35,823 nt of DNA from Gammaproteobacteria bacterium (GTDB lineage Bacteria > Pseudomonadota > Gammaproteobacteria > Xanthomonadales > Wenzhouxiangellaceae): the NCBI GenBank assembly GCA_009908385.1, contig JAAAPE010000096.1:1-35823 (forward strand), in the 5' to 3' direction. A model generated the notes under the pieces. The model had not been told where the DNA came from, made no database searches, and was given only the letters and a program-made list of their open reading frames with translations. Below, in pieces: positions 24,020 to 32,404 of the stretch. The first letter of the stretch is position 1; each line of letters starts with the position of its first letter. The translations under genes were made by a program, and so were the position numbers.

Positions 24020-24603
24020 CGTCGAAAGAGGATATTGACTCGACGCAGGTACTCGCGCGTCTCGTCATAGGGCGGCACGCCACCATGCCGTCGAACGGCG
24101 TTTTCGCCGGCGTTGTAGGCGGCGATGACCCGCTCGAGATCACCCCCGAACTCCTCGTGGAGCCAGGCCAGGTAGGCCACGCCGGCCGTGATGTTGTCGA
24201 GGGGGTCGAAGGGGTTTCTCACGCCGAAGCGGCGCTGGGTCGCCGGCATCAGCTGCATCAGTCCCTGCGCGCCCGAGCGGGAGACGGCCTCGGGCTCGAA
24301 CCAGGACTCGGCATGCATGATGGCCCGAACGAGATCGTCGTCGATCCCGAAGATCTCGCTGGCGGCGCGGATCTCGGCGTCGAAGGCGCGCCGCTTCAGC
24401 GGCGTGCGCTGCCAGTCCACGCCAGTGCGGCAGGTGCCGTAACAACCGAGATTGTGTACGCGGTAACGGCTCTCGTCCGGCTTCCGGTCGGTAAAGACGG
24501 TGACGCCGTTCTCGTCGACGTAGGTATAGATCTGGGCATGAGCCGACTGGAAGCCCAGCAGCAGCGCTGTCAGTATCGCGATCGAAAAAAGTATCCGCTT
24601 CAT
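24004..24603 (-). CDS. DUF4124 and lytic transglycosylase (SLT) domain protein
   Basis: A 199-residue exported protein. A signal peptide (residues 1-23, ending AHA) precedes a DUF4124 domain (IYTYVDENGVTVFTDRKP, 25-42). A goose-lysozyme-like SLT domain follows (about 75-195) with the catalytic E99 in HAESWFEPEA, then GAQGLMQLMPAT and AAYNAGE. It should cleave peptidoglycan glycan strands to 1,6-anhydromuropeptides in the periplasm. It is the last gene of a minus-strand run, 9 bp after the SDR gene. Confidence 0.92.
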   Translation of the reverse strand: MKRILFSIAILTALLLGFQSAHAQIYTYVDENGVTVFTDRKPDESRYRVHNLGCYGTCRTGVDWQRTPLKRRAFDAEIRAASEIFGIDDDLVRAIMHAESWFEPEAVSRSGAQGLMQLMPATQRRFGVRNPFDPLDNITAGVAYLAWLHEEFGGDLERVIAAYNAGENAVRRHGGVPPYDETREYLRRVNILFRRYSGS

Positions 24604-24612
24604 GATCCCTTC

Positions 24613-25371
24613 TCAGAATCCCCCGGTCACCGAAAGGCCGCCGTCGGCGGTGATGACCTGGCCGGAAAGCCACTGCGAGTCGTCGTCGGCAAGAAAGGCG
24701 ATGACCCGGCCGATATCCTCCGGTTCGGCCAGACGCCTCAACGGCGTCGTCTTTTCAAAATACTGGACCATGCGCTCGTTTTCCAGCAGGGCCTGCGCGA
24801 AATCGGTCCTGACGAGCCCGGGCGCCACCGCGTTGACGCGAATGCCGTCGGGCCCGAGTTCGAGTGCCAGGTTGCGGACCAGCTGGTTTTCGGCAGCCTT
24901 CGACAGGCCGTAGGCGCCGATCAGCTTGTTCCCGAACTGGCCGGCGATCGACGACACGAGAACGACCGCGCCGCCGCCGGACTCCGCGAGGTGCGGTCGG
25001 CTGATGTGCGCCAGTCGCATCGAGCCGTAGACGTTGTTGTGCATGACCACGTCGAAGGCCTTGAGATCGACCTGGTCCGACGGCCCGTAAACGGGATTGC
25101 TGGCCGCGTTCATGACCACCGCGTCGAGGCGTCCGAAATGCGATACGGACTTCTCGACCAGCGCGGAGAGGGCTTCCTCGCGACCGATATGGCAGGCGAC
25201 CGCGACGGCTTCGCCGCCGTTCGATCGAATGTCTTCCGCCACGGCTTCGCAACTGTCCTGGTTGCGGCTGGAGATCACCACGCGCCATCCCCGAGCGGCC
25301 AGCAGTTCGGCGGCAGCCTTGCCGATACCCCGGCTGGATCCGGTGATGATCGCGACTTTCGATTCGCTCAT
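24613..25371 (-). CDS. Short-chain dehydrogenase/reductase (SDR), DHRS4-like
   Basis: A 252-residue classical SDR. The cofactor motif TGSSRGIG is at residues 10-17, with SRN at 35-37 where NADP-preferring enzymes often carry basic residues. A VMNAAS segment corresponds to NNAG. The catalytic Ser is in VLVSSIAGQ, and the YxxxK is in AYGLSKAA. The C-terminus GLSVTGGF is family-typical. It is an oxidoreductase of unknown substrate, co-oriented and closely spaced with the phosphatase and SLT genes. Confidence 0.9.
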   Translation of the reverse strand: MSESKVAIITGSSRGIGKAAAELLAARGWRVVISSRNQDSCEAVAEDIRSNGGEAVAVACHIGREEALSALVEKSVSHFGRLDAVVMNAASNPVYGPSDQVDLKAFDVVMHNNVYGSMRLAHISRPHLAESGGGAVVLVSSIAGQFGNKLIGAYGLSKAAENQLVRNLALELGPDGIRVNAVAPGLVRTDFAQALLENERMVQYFEKTTPLRRLAEPEDIGRVIAFLADDDSQWLSGQVITADGGLSVTGGF

Positions 25372-25399
25372 GCGACTCTCCCTCGATGTCTGTCTGGAG

Positions 25400-26107
25400 T
25401 CAGGCCAGGGTCCTCAGCCCCTCGTCGTCGAGGTGACGGGTGCAGTTGCAGGTCTCGATCGTCCATGTGTCATCCCGCAACGCCAGCTCGCTGACCGACG
25501 CATTGTACAGTTTCACGGCCAGCGCACGCTGCCAGGCGAGGTCGCGACCGGCCAAAGCGGCCACCACGGTGGCGATCACGCCGGCCGAGGTCACGACGAT
25601 CACGCTGCGTCCGCGATTCAGGCTGGACGCCCATGCGCGACTCGGCCGCAGGACCCGTCGGCTGAACGCCGCCCAGGAGCCGACCTCGGGATCGCGGAGC
25701 CGACCGTCCTGCCACGCGGCCATGACCGGCCCGAACCACAGGAGGAGACGATCGAGGTGCACTGCGGGATCGGCGAGATGCTCGCGCGGCGGGATATCCA
25801 TGCCCAGCTTGGAGGCTTCGCGCAGTCCCGCGCGAACCAATCCGCGCGTCGAGAATTCGTTGAGGTCGGCACTGGTCTCGACATCGCTCGAAGCGCCGGA
25901 GTCGAGCAAAGCACTCAGGGTTTCGCGGTGGCGCCTGAGCGTGCCCGTCCAGAAAACCGCCGAGGCCATCGAGGCGCCGGACAGCCGCCCTGCGACTCGC
26001 TGGGCCTGGCGATGGCCGAGCGGCGAGAGTCGATCGTAGTCATCGCTGCCCAGGCTGGCCTGGCCATGGCGCACCAGGACCAGGCGCGCCCCGTCACTTC
26101 CGCTCAT
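25400..26107 (-). CDS. Histidine phosphatase superfamily protein, variant second motif
   Basis: A 235-residue protein with the RHG phosphate-binding motif (R13, H14, G15) and a second Arg in LRRHRET. Where most members have a second catalytic His (VxxHGG), this one reads VIVVTSAGVIAT, so that His is absent. A branch of the superfamily with Ser/Gly at this place exists and its activity is uncertain. The substrate is unknown. It lies 45 bp after msrA and 28 bp before the SDR gene. Confidence 0.82.
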   Translation of the reverse strand: MSGSDGARLVLVRHGQASLGSDDYDRLSPLGHRQAQRVAGRLSGASMASAVFWTGTLRRHRETLSALLDSGASSDVETSADLNEFSTRGLVRAGLREASKLGMDIPPREHLADPAVHLDRLLLWFGPVMAAWQDGRLRDPEVGSWAAFSRRVLRPSRAWASSLNRGRSVIVVTSAGVIATVVAALAGRDLAWQRALAVKLYNASVSELALRDDTWTIETCNCTRHLDDEGLRTLA

Positions 26108-26152
26108 GAGCCGGTTGCCGGTGCGGCAGCGATCTCGAACGGGAAACCGCGA

Positions 26153-26632
26153 TCAGTGGCCGGAAATCGAGCAGCTGCCGCCATTCTTGGCCAGATACTG
26201 CTGGTGGTAATCCTCCGCCGGCCAGAACGTCGCCACGGGCTCGATGGAGGTGGCGATGGGCGCTCTGTATCGACCACTTGCGTCGAGTTCCGCCTTGACC
26301 CGCTCGGCCACCTGGCTTTGCCCGTCGTCATGCGCGAACACCACCGAGCGATACTGCCTGCCGCGGTCCGGCCCCTGCCGATTGACCTGGGTCGGATCGT
26401 GCAGTTCGAAGAAGGCGCGAACGAGCTTCTCGTACCCGATGCGCTCGGGGTCGAAAACGACCTGGCAGACCTCGGCGTGGCCGGTCTTGTCGCTACAGAC
26501 CTGCTTGTAGGTCGGCTGCTCGACGTGGCCGCCCATGTAGCCCACGGTGGCGTCGATGACACCGTCCATTTCTCGGAATCGCATCTCGACGCCCCAGAAA
26601 CAGCCGGCGCCGAACGTTGCTTTCTCCGACAT
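26153..26632 (-). CDS. msrA: Peptide methionine-S-sulfoxide reductase MsrA
   Basis: A 159-residue MsrA. The catalytic C11 is in the GAGCFWG motif; YMGGHVEQPTYKQVC and GHAEVCQVVFDP are family blocks, and a resolving Cys lies near the end in NGGSCSI. It repairs S-methionine sulfoxide in oxidised proteins, using thioredoxin. It is the first gene of the msrA-phosphatase-SDR-SLT run, with an AGGAG ribosome-binding site. Confidence 0.96.
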   Translation of the reverse strand: MSEKATFGAGCFWGVEMRFREMDGVIDATVGYMGGHVEQPTYKQVCSDKTGHAEVCQVVFDPERIGYEKLVRAFFELHDPTQVNRQGPDRGRQYRSVVFAHDDGQSQVAERVKAELDASGRYRAPIATSIEPVATFWPAEDYHQQYLAKNGGSCSISGH

Positions 26633-26787
26633 CGATTCAACTCCTGCCCGGCAATCCGGGTGCTTTCAGAAACCAGAATGATATCCGACCATGGCGGCGG
26701 GAAAAAATTCGTGAGCACTGCTCCGGACCGGCTCGAAGGGAACCCGCCGCTGGCCTGGGCGGAGCGGCTGTGAAATGATGCACGACC

Positions 26788-28215
26788 ATGAACGAAGAAA
26801 CCTTTCTCTGGCACGATTTCGAGACCTTCGGCGCCGACCCGCGCCGTGACCGCCCCGCGCAGTTCGCCGCCCAGCGCACCGACGCCGAACTGCGCCCCGT
26901 GGGCGATCCGATCATGATCTATTGCCGCCCCGCCGACGACGTGCTGCCGCAGCCAATGGCCTGCCTGATCACCGGCATCACGCCACAAACCGCCCGCGAG
27001 CGCGGTGTACCGGAAAACGAGTTCGCGGCCGCCGTCTTCCAGGCGATGGCCGAGCCCAACACCTGCAGCGTGGGATACAACAACTTCCGCTTCGACGACG
27101 AAGTGACCCGTCACCTCTTCTGGCGCAACTTCATCGACCCCTACCGCCGCGAATGGGCCGACGGCAACAGCCGCTTCGACCTGATCGACCTGCTGCGAAT
27201 GATGCGCGCCCTGCGGCCGGACGGTCTCGAGTGGCCAGATCATCCCGACGGGCGGCCCAGCTTCCGTCTCGAAGACCTCGCGGCCGCCAACGGATTCGAC
27301 ACGTCCAACGCCCACGACGCGCTGGCCGACGTACGTGCCACGATCGAACTCGCGCAACGAATTCACGAGCTTCAGCCGCGCCTGTGGGAGTGGTCGCTGA
27401 GCCTCAGGAACCGCGACAAGGTAGTCGACCTGCTCTCCGGGGGCGTGCCCCTGCTGCACGCTTCGTCCCGGTTCCCCGCCCTCCCGGCCTGCGGCGTGGC
27501 GCCGGTCCTGCCGATTTGCAAGCATCCCCACATCGCCAGCCAATGGATCGTCTGGAACCTCGGCGTCGACCCCCGGCCGTTTCTCGAATTGGACAGCGCC
27601 GAGCTTGCCGATCGCTTCTGGACGCCGAGCTCGGACCTGCCGGAGGGCATCGAGCGACTGCCGATCAAGCTGGTGCGCAGCAACCGCTCCCCGATCCTGG
27701 CGCCGATGAGCGTCCTCCACGAGACCCGTGCCTCGGCGCTCGAGATTCTTCCGCCCCGGGTCGAAGATCACGCGCGGCTGCTTGGCCGACACCCCGAGTT
27801 CGCTTCTCGTCTCGCCGGCCTCTTCCAAAAGCCCGGAGGGAGCGACGCGGATCCGGAACTGGATCTCTACGGCGGCTTCCCGCCTCGCAGCGATCGCCCG
27901 GTCATGGACCGGGTCTTGCGCATGCGGCCCGGGGAACTGGGCGATCTCGACGCCCCGTTCGTGGATGAACGCCTCAACGAGCTCCTGTTCCGGTACCGTG
28001 CGCGGCTCTGGCCGGAATCGCTCGACGCCTCGGAACGGGCGCGTTGGGAGCAGTTCCGCCAGCGCCGGCTGCGGGAAGACCCGGATCTGGCCAGTATCCG
28101 CCTGGACGAGTATCGGGCAGCGCTCGAAACGCTGCGCCTGGAGCGCCCCGAGGCGGCCGCCATTCTCCAACAGCTGGAGGAATGGCCCGGCGAGATCGGA
28201 CTGCCGACGCCCTAG
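26788..28215 (+). CDS. sbcB: Exodeoxyribonuclease I (ExoI)
   Basis: A 475-residue 3'-5' single-strand DNase. The DEDDh exonuclease domain (about 1-185) begins LWHDFETFGADP with D10 and E12 and contains AHDALADVRATI. An SH3-like central domain (about 200-355) and a C-terminal helical domain (about 360-475) follow. It works in recombination and mismatch repair. It is monocistronic, transcribed divergently from msrA. No clear ribosome-binding site is seen. A long AT-rich region follows. Confidence 0.95.
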   Translation: MNEETFLWHDFETFGADPRRDRPAQFAAQRTDAELRPVGDPIMIYCRPADDVLPQPMACLITGITPQTARERGVPENEFAAAVFQAMAEPNTCSVGYNNFRFDDEVTRHLFWRNFIDPYRREWADGNSRFDLIDLLRMMRALRPDGLEWPDHPDGRPSFRLEDLAAANGFDTSNAHDALADVRATIELAQRIHELQPRLWEWSLSLRNRDKVVDLLSGGVPLLHASSRFPALPACGVAPVLPICKHPHIASQWIVWNLGVDPRPFLELDSAELADRFWTPSSDLPEGIERLPIKLVRSNRSPILAPMSVLHETRASALEILPPRVEDHARLLGRHPEFASRLAGLFQKPGGSDADPELDLYGGFPPRSDRPVMDRVLRMRPGELGDLDAPFVDERLNELLFRYRARLWPESLDASERARWEQFRQRRLREDPDLASIRLDEYRAALETLRLERPEAAAILQQLEEWPGEIGLPTP

Positions 28216-28260
28216 CGCCCTGGGGCCCGCAGTCTCTAACACCACGAATCAAGGGGTTAT

Positions 28261-28491
28261 AGCCACTTAATCAAGTAGTATCTTCGAATGTTATGCACAA
28301 CTGTTTGATTCGTTCTTTGACACGAAATTGACGGCTGCATGAATGTTCAGCGACACCGAAAAACACTCTAAATATCTGTTTATACACAATAAAAACAAAT
28401 TGGGCAGTTTTTGACCAAAATGCTTGATGGCCGAGGAACAGCCCTTCCGCGACCAATTGCCCACAGAGTTATCCACAGATTTTGTGGATAA
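28261..28491. other. AT-rich island with DnaA-box-like sites
   Basis: By direct count, 28261-28440 is about 38% G+C, against roughly two thirds for the window. It holds matches to TTWTNCACA: TTATGCACA (28291-28299), TTATACACA (28380-28388), TTATCCACA (28469-28477) and its complement TGTGGATAA (28483-28491). The last two are perfect consensus boxes facing each other five bases apart. A weaker TTGCCCACA is at 28457-28465. No gene is visible in the 316 bp after sbcB. It could be a replication origin, a DnaA-titration site or a DnaA-regulated promoter. No dnaA, dnaN, gyrB or mnmG is in the window. Confidence 0.6.
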
Positions 28492-28505
28492 GCGTCTCGA
28501 GGCCC

Positions 28506-28524
28506 CACAAACACGCGGTTTGTG
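28506..28524. repeat. 7-bp inverted repeat CACAAAC/GTTTGTG
   Basis: A perfect palindrome around ACGCG lies just after the stop of the small minus-strand gene. No T-tract follows on either strand, so it is not an evident terminator and may be a protein site linked to the neighbouring DnaA boxes. Confidence 0.4.
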
Positions 28525-28531
28525 ACGGAGA

Positions 28532-28777
28532 TCACGCCGCCAGACCGGTCAGGGGGAGCTGCGGCTGTGCCTCGCTGACGGCGCCCGGCGAAGCCATCGC
28601 CCTGCGCAGCAGGCGGTCGCCGCGCGGCGAGACGAACTCCACCACGCTGCCGTCGTCGAATCGCATCATCATCACCACCGGCGGCTCGCCCCGGCGGCCC
28701 GGCCGGGCGATCACCCCGCTCACGCGCTTTCCAACAATCTGGTCGCGGAATTCCCGGCTGTCCGTGCGCTTGCTCAT
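28532..28777 (-). CDS. Small conserved-looking hypothetical protein (81 aa)
   Basis: The start is chosen for a perfect ribosome-binding site (AAGGAGG) upstream of the ATG. It is a basic protein with a central stretch GKRVSGVIARPGRRGEPPV followed by VVMMMRFDDGSVVEFVSPRGD, which looks like a small beta-barrel or SH3-like fold. I do not recognise the family. It lies between the AT-rich island and the divergent ComEA-like gene. Confidence 0.6.
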   Translation of the reverse strand: MSKRTDSREFRDQIVGKRVSGVIARPGRRGEPPVVMMMRFDDGSVVEFVSPRGDRLLRRAMASPGAVSEAQPQLPLTGLAA

Positions 28778-29009
28778 CGTCTCGTTCCTCCTTGGATGTG
28801 CATTCATCGGGTACAGCCGCATTGCAGCACGCCAATTTCTCAAAAGCTGAGAAGGCGGTTTTCGCAACGATCAACGAGGCGATTTGCCACATCAGGGCGA
28901 GCTTTTCTGCCACTGCGCAGAACGGGGTGCGCGTCGACAATGTCACCGACGTCGGGCATCCGCCGGGCGTTTTGGAAACGAACGCACTGAATGCGAAGGA
29001 GGAAACACC

Positions 29010-29300
29010 ATGAATACGATTCGAACCATTCTCATCGCCCTCGTCCTGTCGATTTCCCTCTCCCAGGCGGCCCTGGCCGAGGAAATGACGGTGGACATCA
29101 ACACCGCCAGCGCGGAGCAGCTCGCCGAAGCGCTCGACGGCGTCGGCCCGGCCAAGGCCGAAGCCATCGTCGCTTATCGCGACGCGAACGGCGAGTTCGA
29201 GCACATCGACGAGCTGGTCAATGTGCGGGGCATCGGGCTGCGCACGCTCGAGAGCAACCGCGAACGGATCGAAGTGTCCGGCGAAGCGGGCGAACGATAA
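29010..29300 (+). CDS. ComEA-like helix-hairpin-helix protein
   Basis: A 96-residue exported protein. A signal peptide (residues 1-23, ending ALA) precedes two helix-hairpin-helix motifs (VDINTASAEQLAEALDGVGPAKA and IDELVNVRGIGLRTL). ComEA-type periplasmic proteins bind incoming DNA during natural transformation. The start has a GGAGG ribosome-binding site. A strong hairpin follows. No other competence gene is adjacent, although pilus assembly genes lie about 4 kb downstream. Confidence 0.9.
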   Translation: MNTIRTILIALVLSISLSQAALAEEMTVDINTASAEQLAEALDGVGPAKAEAIVAYRDANGEFEHIDELVNVRGIGLRTLESNRERIEVSGEAGER

Positions 29301-29319
29301 GTGCAAGCTGCCGCGATCG

Positions 29320-29352
29320 ACGCACCCCGCCTGTCCGGCAGGCGGGGTGCGT
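29320..29352. terminator. Bidirectional hairpin between comEA-like gene and recR
   Basis: A 14-bp perfect stem (ACGCACCCCGCCTG with its complement) around TCCGG, in the gap between convergent genes. T-tracts on either side are short. Confidence 0.7.
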
Positions 29353-29353
29353 T

Positions 29354-29950
29354 TCAGCTCATTGGAAGGCGGGAACTGAAGGCGTGCGCGAGCGTGGAGC
29401 GATCGGTGTGCTCGAGCTCGCCGCCCAGGGGAACGCCCTGGGCCAGGCGAGAGGTGCGGATGCCACGCGAGCCGGCCATCTCCCGCAGGTACTGGGCCGT
29501 CGCTTCCCCCTCGACGGTCGTGTTGGTGGCGATCACGATTTCCCGGACCCCTTCTTCATCGAGTCGCCGCGCCAGCAGGTCGAGCCCGAGGTCTTCCGGG
29601 CCGATGCCGTCGAGCGGCGAAAGGCGGCCGAGCAGTACGAAGTAACGCCCCTCGAACGCCGTCGCGCCCTCGATGGCCAGCACGTCGCCAGGACTTTCGA
29701 CAACGCACAGCACCTCGCTGGACCGGCGCGCGCTGGCGCAGATCCGGCACAGCTCGTCGGCCGTGAAGTTGCGGCAGCGCTCGCAGCGCCGGATGGTGCG
29801 CATGGCCGAATCGAGGGCGTTGGCCAGGCGACGCCCGCCTTCACGGTCGCGTTCGAGCAGCTGAAGGGCCATTCGCTGGGCCGAACGGGCCCCCACACCG
29901 GGCAGGCAGCGGAGCGCTTCGATCAACTCGTCGAAGGGATCGACGCTCAC
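29354..29950 (-). CDS. recR: Recombination protein RecR
   Basis: A 198-residue protein: an N-terminal helix-hairpin-helix ([13 protein letters not shown]), a C4 zinc finger with C56, C59, C68 and C71, and a Toprim domain (about 79-175; [12 protein letters not shown], and later [11 protein letters not shown]). RecR loads RecA at gaps with RecF and RecO. It is the last gene of dnaX-ybaB-recR, 10 bp after ybaB. Confidence 0.97.
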   Translation of the reverse strand: MSVDPFDELIEALRCLPGVGARSAQRMALQLLERDREGGRRLANALDSAMRTIRRCERCRNFTADELCRICASARRSSEVLCVVESPGDVLAIEGATAFEGRYFVLLGRLSPLDGIGPEDLGLDLLARRLDEEGVREIVIATNTTVEGEATAQYLREMAGSRGIRTSRLAQGVPLGGELEHTDRSTLAHAFSSRLPMS

Positions 29951-29960
29951 CGGTCGCGGC

Positions 29961-30275
29961 TCAGAGGTTGAAGCCAGGCGGCATCGGCATCCCGCCGGTC
30001 AGCCCCGACATCCTCTCGCGCGTCGTCTCGGCGATGCGCTTGACCGCATCGTTGATGGCAGCGGCAACGAGGTCCTCGACCATTTCCCGGTCGTCGGCGA
30101 CTTCCGGATCGATGGTCACGCGCCGGACCTCGTGGCGACCGTTCATCGACACCTTGACCAGGCCGCCGCCGGCCTCTCCGGTCACCTCCAGGTCGGCGAG
30201 TTCTTCCTGCGCTTTCTTGAGGTTTTCCTGGACTTTCTGTGCCTGCTGCATCAACTGTGAGATGTTGCCTTTCAT
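29961..30275 (-). CDS. ybaB: YbaB/EbfC nucleoid-associated protein
   Basis: A 104-residue protein starting [16 protein letters not shown], with the [18 protein letters not shown] block and a Met/Pro-rich C-terminus. The family forms a DNA-binding dimer. The start is one base after the dnaX stop; a longer frame would run into dnaX and is not needed. Operon position is standard. Confidence 0.95.
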   Translation of the reverse strand: MKGNISQLMQQAQKVQENLKKAQEELADLEVTGEAGGGLVKVSMNGRHEVRRVTIDPEVADDREMVEDLVAAAINDAVKRIAETTRERMSGLTGGMPMPPGFNL

Positions 30276-30276
30276 T

Positions 30277-31896
30277 TCAGTGACTCCGTGTATTGAGAGG
30301 TCGGATCGACTCCCGGACGACTTCGGCATCGAATCGGCCGATCAGCCGCCGCACCATCGGGTCTTCGTCGATCGAGGCTTCGGCATCCGCCTGGCTACGC
30401 GCGATCTGTTGCTCCTGAAGGGCCGCCGGCGTTGCAAGTTCGGAATCGTCGACGGGCTGGACGGTCACCTTCAGCCGTTCCCCGGCCCACTCGCAAACCG
30501 CTTCTTCCAGGGCTTCGCGGAACCGATTGCTGATCAGCACCATATCGTCGCGCGCTGCCGTGAATAACAGGTTGGGTCGCTCGAATCGCCCCACAACCAG
30601 CAGGGCCGCCACCGTACGGAATGAGTCGCTGAGTGGCAGCTCCTCGAGAATGCGAGGCCAGTCGGCGGGCGCCAGCCTCAGATCGGCCTCGGGCTCGCGC
30701 ACGGCTTCCCGCTCCGCTCCCGCCTGCGTAGCCCTGCCGTGGGTCCGGCTTTGCGATGCAGCCGGTCCCTGCGACCGACTCTCCGCCCCGGAATCGAGCG
30801 AACCGGCGGGCTCCTCGTCGGGCCGGAAAGCGAACATCCGCAGCACGGTCATCTCGCAACCGCTGCGCTCGGTCGGCGCGAGAGACAGATCACGCCGTCC
30901 GGTGATCGCGATCTGGTACCAGAGCTGGATATCCTCCGGATCGAGCCGTCCGGCCAGGGCCACCAGCTCGTCCCAGTCCGCGCGGCTGTCGTCGCGGTAA
31001 TCGGGCAATTGCTGGACCAGGGCGATCCGATGCAGGGCCTCGGCCAGGTCGGCCAGGAGCTGCCCCATCCCCCGCGCCTGGGCGAACACTTCCCCGACTG
31101 CCGCCAACGCTTCGGCCGGCGCGTTGTCAGCAAGGGCCTCCAGTATGCCGTGCACATGACGTTGCTCGACGCTGCCGAGCATGTCGCGCACGTCGCTTTC
31201 GACAAGACTGCTGCTGCCGGCAAGCGCCTGGTCGAGCAGGCTGAGTCCATCGCGCATGCTGCCGTCGGCCGCACGCGCCAGCAGCTCGACGGCGGCCTGC
31301 TCGGCCTCGATGCCCTCGGCCTCGATAATGCTCCCGATCTGGCCGGCGATCTCGTCGGTGGTCAGCCGGCGCAGATTGAACTGCAGGCAGCGCGAGAGGA
31401 TGGTGACCGGGATCTGCTGCGGATCCGTCGTGGCCAGGACGAACTTGACGTGATCCGGCGGCTCTTCGAGCGTCTTGAGCAGCGCGTTGAAACTGTGCCG
31501 GGAAAGCATGTGCACTTCGTCGATCAGGTAGACCTTGTAGCGCCCGCGCGTCGGCGCGTATTGCACGTTGTCGAGGATCTCCCGCGTGTCGTCCACCTTG
31601 GTGCGGGACGCCGCGTCGATTTCCAGCAGGTCGACGAAACGCCCCTCGTCGATCGCCACGCAGTTCTCGCATTCGCCGCAGGGCGTGCTGGTCACGCCCT
31701 GCTCGCAGTTGAGGGACTTGGCCAGTATCCGGGCAATGGTCGTCTTGCCCACGCCGCGCGTGCCCGTGAACAGGAATGCGTGATGAACCCGGCCTTCGGC
31801 CAGGCCGTTGCCGAGGACCTTGACCACGTGGGACTGCCCCACGAGCTCGGAGAAGTTGCGCGGTCGCCATTTCCGAGCGAGAACTTGATAACTCAC
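30277..31896 (-). CDS. dnaX: DNA polymerase III subunits gamma/tau (short form)
   Basis: A 539-residue clamp-loader ATPase with a GTG start. Walker A is GTRGVGKTT (K51), the zinc module is C64, C73, C76 and C79, Walker B is [10 protein letters not shown], and the SRC motif is ILSRCLQF. The collar domain is at about 245-360, then a shorter linker (Ser/Ala/Arg/Glu-rich, about 365-405) and a C-terminal domain. It is about 100 residues shorter than E. coli tau (643), mostly in the linker. I see no A-rich slippery site for a programmed frameshift. Confidence 0.95.
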   Translation of the reverse strand: MSYQVLARKWRPRNFSELVGQSHVVKVLGNGLAEGRVHHAFLFTGTRGVGKTTIARILAKSLNCEQGVTSTPCGECENCVAIDEGRFVDLLEIDAASRTKVDDTREILDNVQYAPTRGRYKVYLIDEVHMLSRHSFNALLKTLEEPPDHVKFVLATTDPQQIPVTILSRCLQFNLRRLTTDEIAGQIGSIIEAEGIEAEQAAVELLARAADGSMRDGLSLLDQALAGSSSLVESDVRDMLGSVEQRHVHGILEALADNAPAEALAAVGEVFAQARGMGQLLADLAEALHRIALVQQLPDYRDDSRADWDELVALAGRLDPEDIQLWYQIAITGRRDLSLAPTERSGCEMTVLRMFAFRPDEEPAGSLDSGAESRSQGPAASQSRTHGRATQAGAEREAVREPEADLRLAPADWPRILEELPLSDSFRTVAALLVVGRFERPNLLFTAARDDMVLISNRFREALEEAVCEWAGERLKVTVQPVDDSELATPAALQEQQIARSQADAEASIDEDPMVRRLIGRFDAEVVRESIRPLNTRSH

Positions 31897-32038
31897 TGAT
31901 TCAACACCTTTTCAGCTTGCCGTCCGGTCGGCCGCGGACCCCCACGGGACCACGGACCACCCTGGTGCCACGAGTTTACACGATCGCTCATTCAGCCAAG
32001 GGCGGCGTCCCGTTCCGAGGTTTCAGGCCCGCAGCGGC

Positions 32039-32068
32039 TTGTCACGCCCCCGGGAGCAATGGGATAAT
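32039..32068 (+). promoter_or_regulatory. Promoter of the 4.5S RNA gene
   Basis: TTGTCA (-35) and GATAAT (-10) are separated by 18 bp, ending 8 bases before the predicted RNA start. Confidence 0.7.
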
Positions 32069-32076
32069 CACCGACT

Positions 32077-32183
32077 GGCCTCCACCGGTCTTCCCACACT
32101 GGTCTTCCCGTCAACCCCGTCAGGCCCGGAAGGGAGCAGCGGCAGCGAGATGAACAGGTGCTGGGGTCGGGCTGGTGGGGGCC
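32077..32183 (+). ncRNA. ffs: Signal recognition particle RNA (4.5S type)
   Basis: A 107-nt hairpin RNA. The ends pair as GGCCTCCACC with GGTGGGGGCC. The apical domain has the diagnostic GTCAGGCCCGGAAGGGAGCAGC (shown here only as its name region, 32119-32140), including the GGAA tetraloop and the asymmetric loop that binds Ffh. It targets membrane proteins co-translationally with Ffh and FtsY. A promoter precedes it and a terminator follows. Confidence 0.95.
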
Positions 32184-32204
32184 TTCTCCGTTCCGGCCAG
32201 ACAC

Positions 32205-32232
32205 AAAAAAACCCGCAGGAAGCGGGTCTTTT
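32205..32232 (+). terminator. Terminator after the 4.5S RNA
   Basis: ACCCGC pairs with GCGGGT around AGGAA; T residues follow (CTTTT) and seven A residues precede it. The same hairpin recurs at 32373-32399, so this copy is part of a 167-bp-offset duplication. Confidence 0.75.
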
Positions 32233-32237
32233 GATGA

Positions 32238-32256
32238 TGGCGGAGAGGGAGGGATT
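32238..32256 (-). pseudogene. 3'-terminal fragment of tRNA-Ser
   Basis: The minus strand carries the encoded CCA, the acceptor 3' strand and part of the T-stem of a serine tRNA, identical to 32405-32423 of tRNA-Ser(TGA). With the adjoining terminator hairpin the repeat spans about 50 bp. The match ends at GGGATT; the rest of the tRNA is missing. Confidence 0.85.
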
Positions 32257-32372
32257 GACTGCGCGCCTCTCGGCGCTTGCCCTCCGCTTCGCTACGGGTC
32301 GCTTCGCATCGTCCTCGCTGACGCTCGGGTCGAACCGGGATTCGAATCCGTGATCCCCGCTCCCCGATCATC

Positions 32373-32399
32373 AAAAAACCCGCAGGAAGCGGGTCTTTT
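32373..32399 (-). terminator. Terminator of tRNA-Ser(TGA)
   Basis: A hairpin of ACCCGC with GCGGGT; on the minus strand it is followed by six T residues just past the tRNA 3' end. Confidence 0.85.
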
Positions 32400-32404
32400 G
32401 ATGA

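Noticed and set aside
28506-28524. Rho-independent terminator for the 81-residue gene
   Set aside because: The 7-bp stem is not followed by a T-tract on the minus strand.
30277-31000. Programmed -1 frameshift in dnaX
   Set aside because: No A-rich slippery heptamer with a downstream stem is visible in the linker region.
32257-32372. An additional complete tRNA around the GGATTCGAATCC sequence at about 32338-32349
   Set aside because: The flanking bases do not form a T-stem, and no acceptor, D or anticodon arm can be found on either strand.
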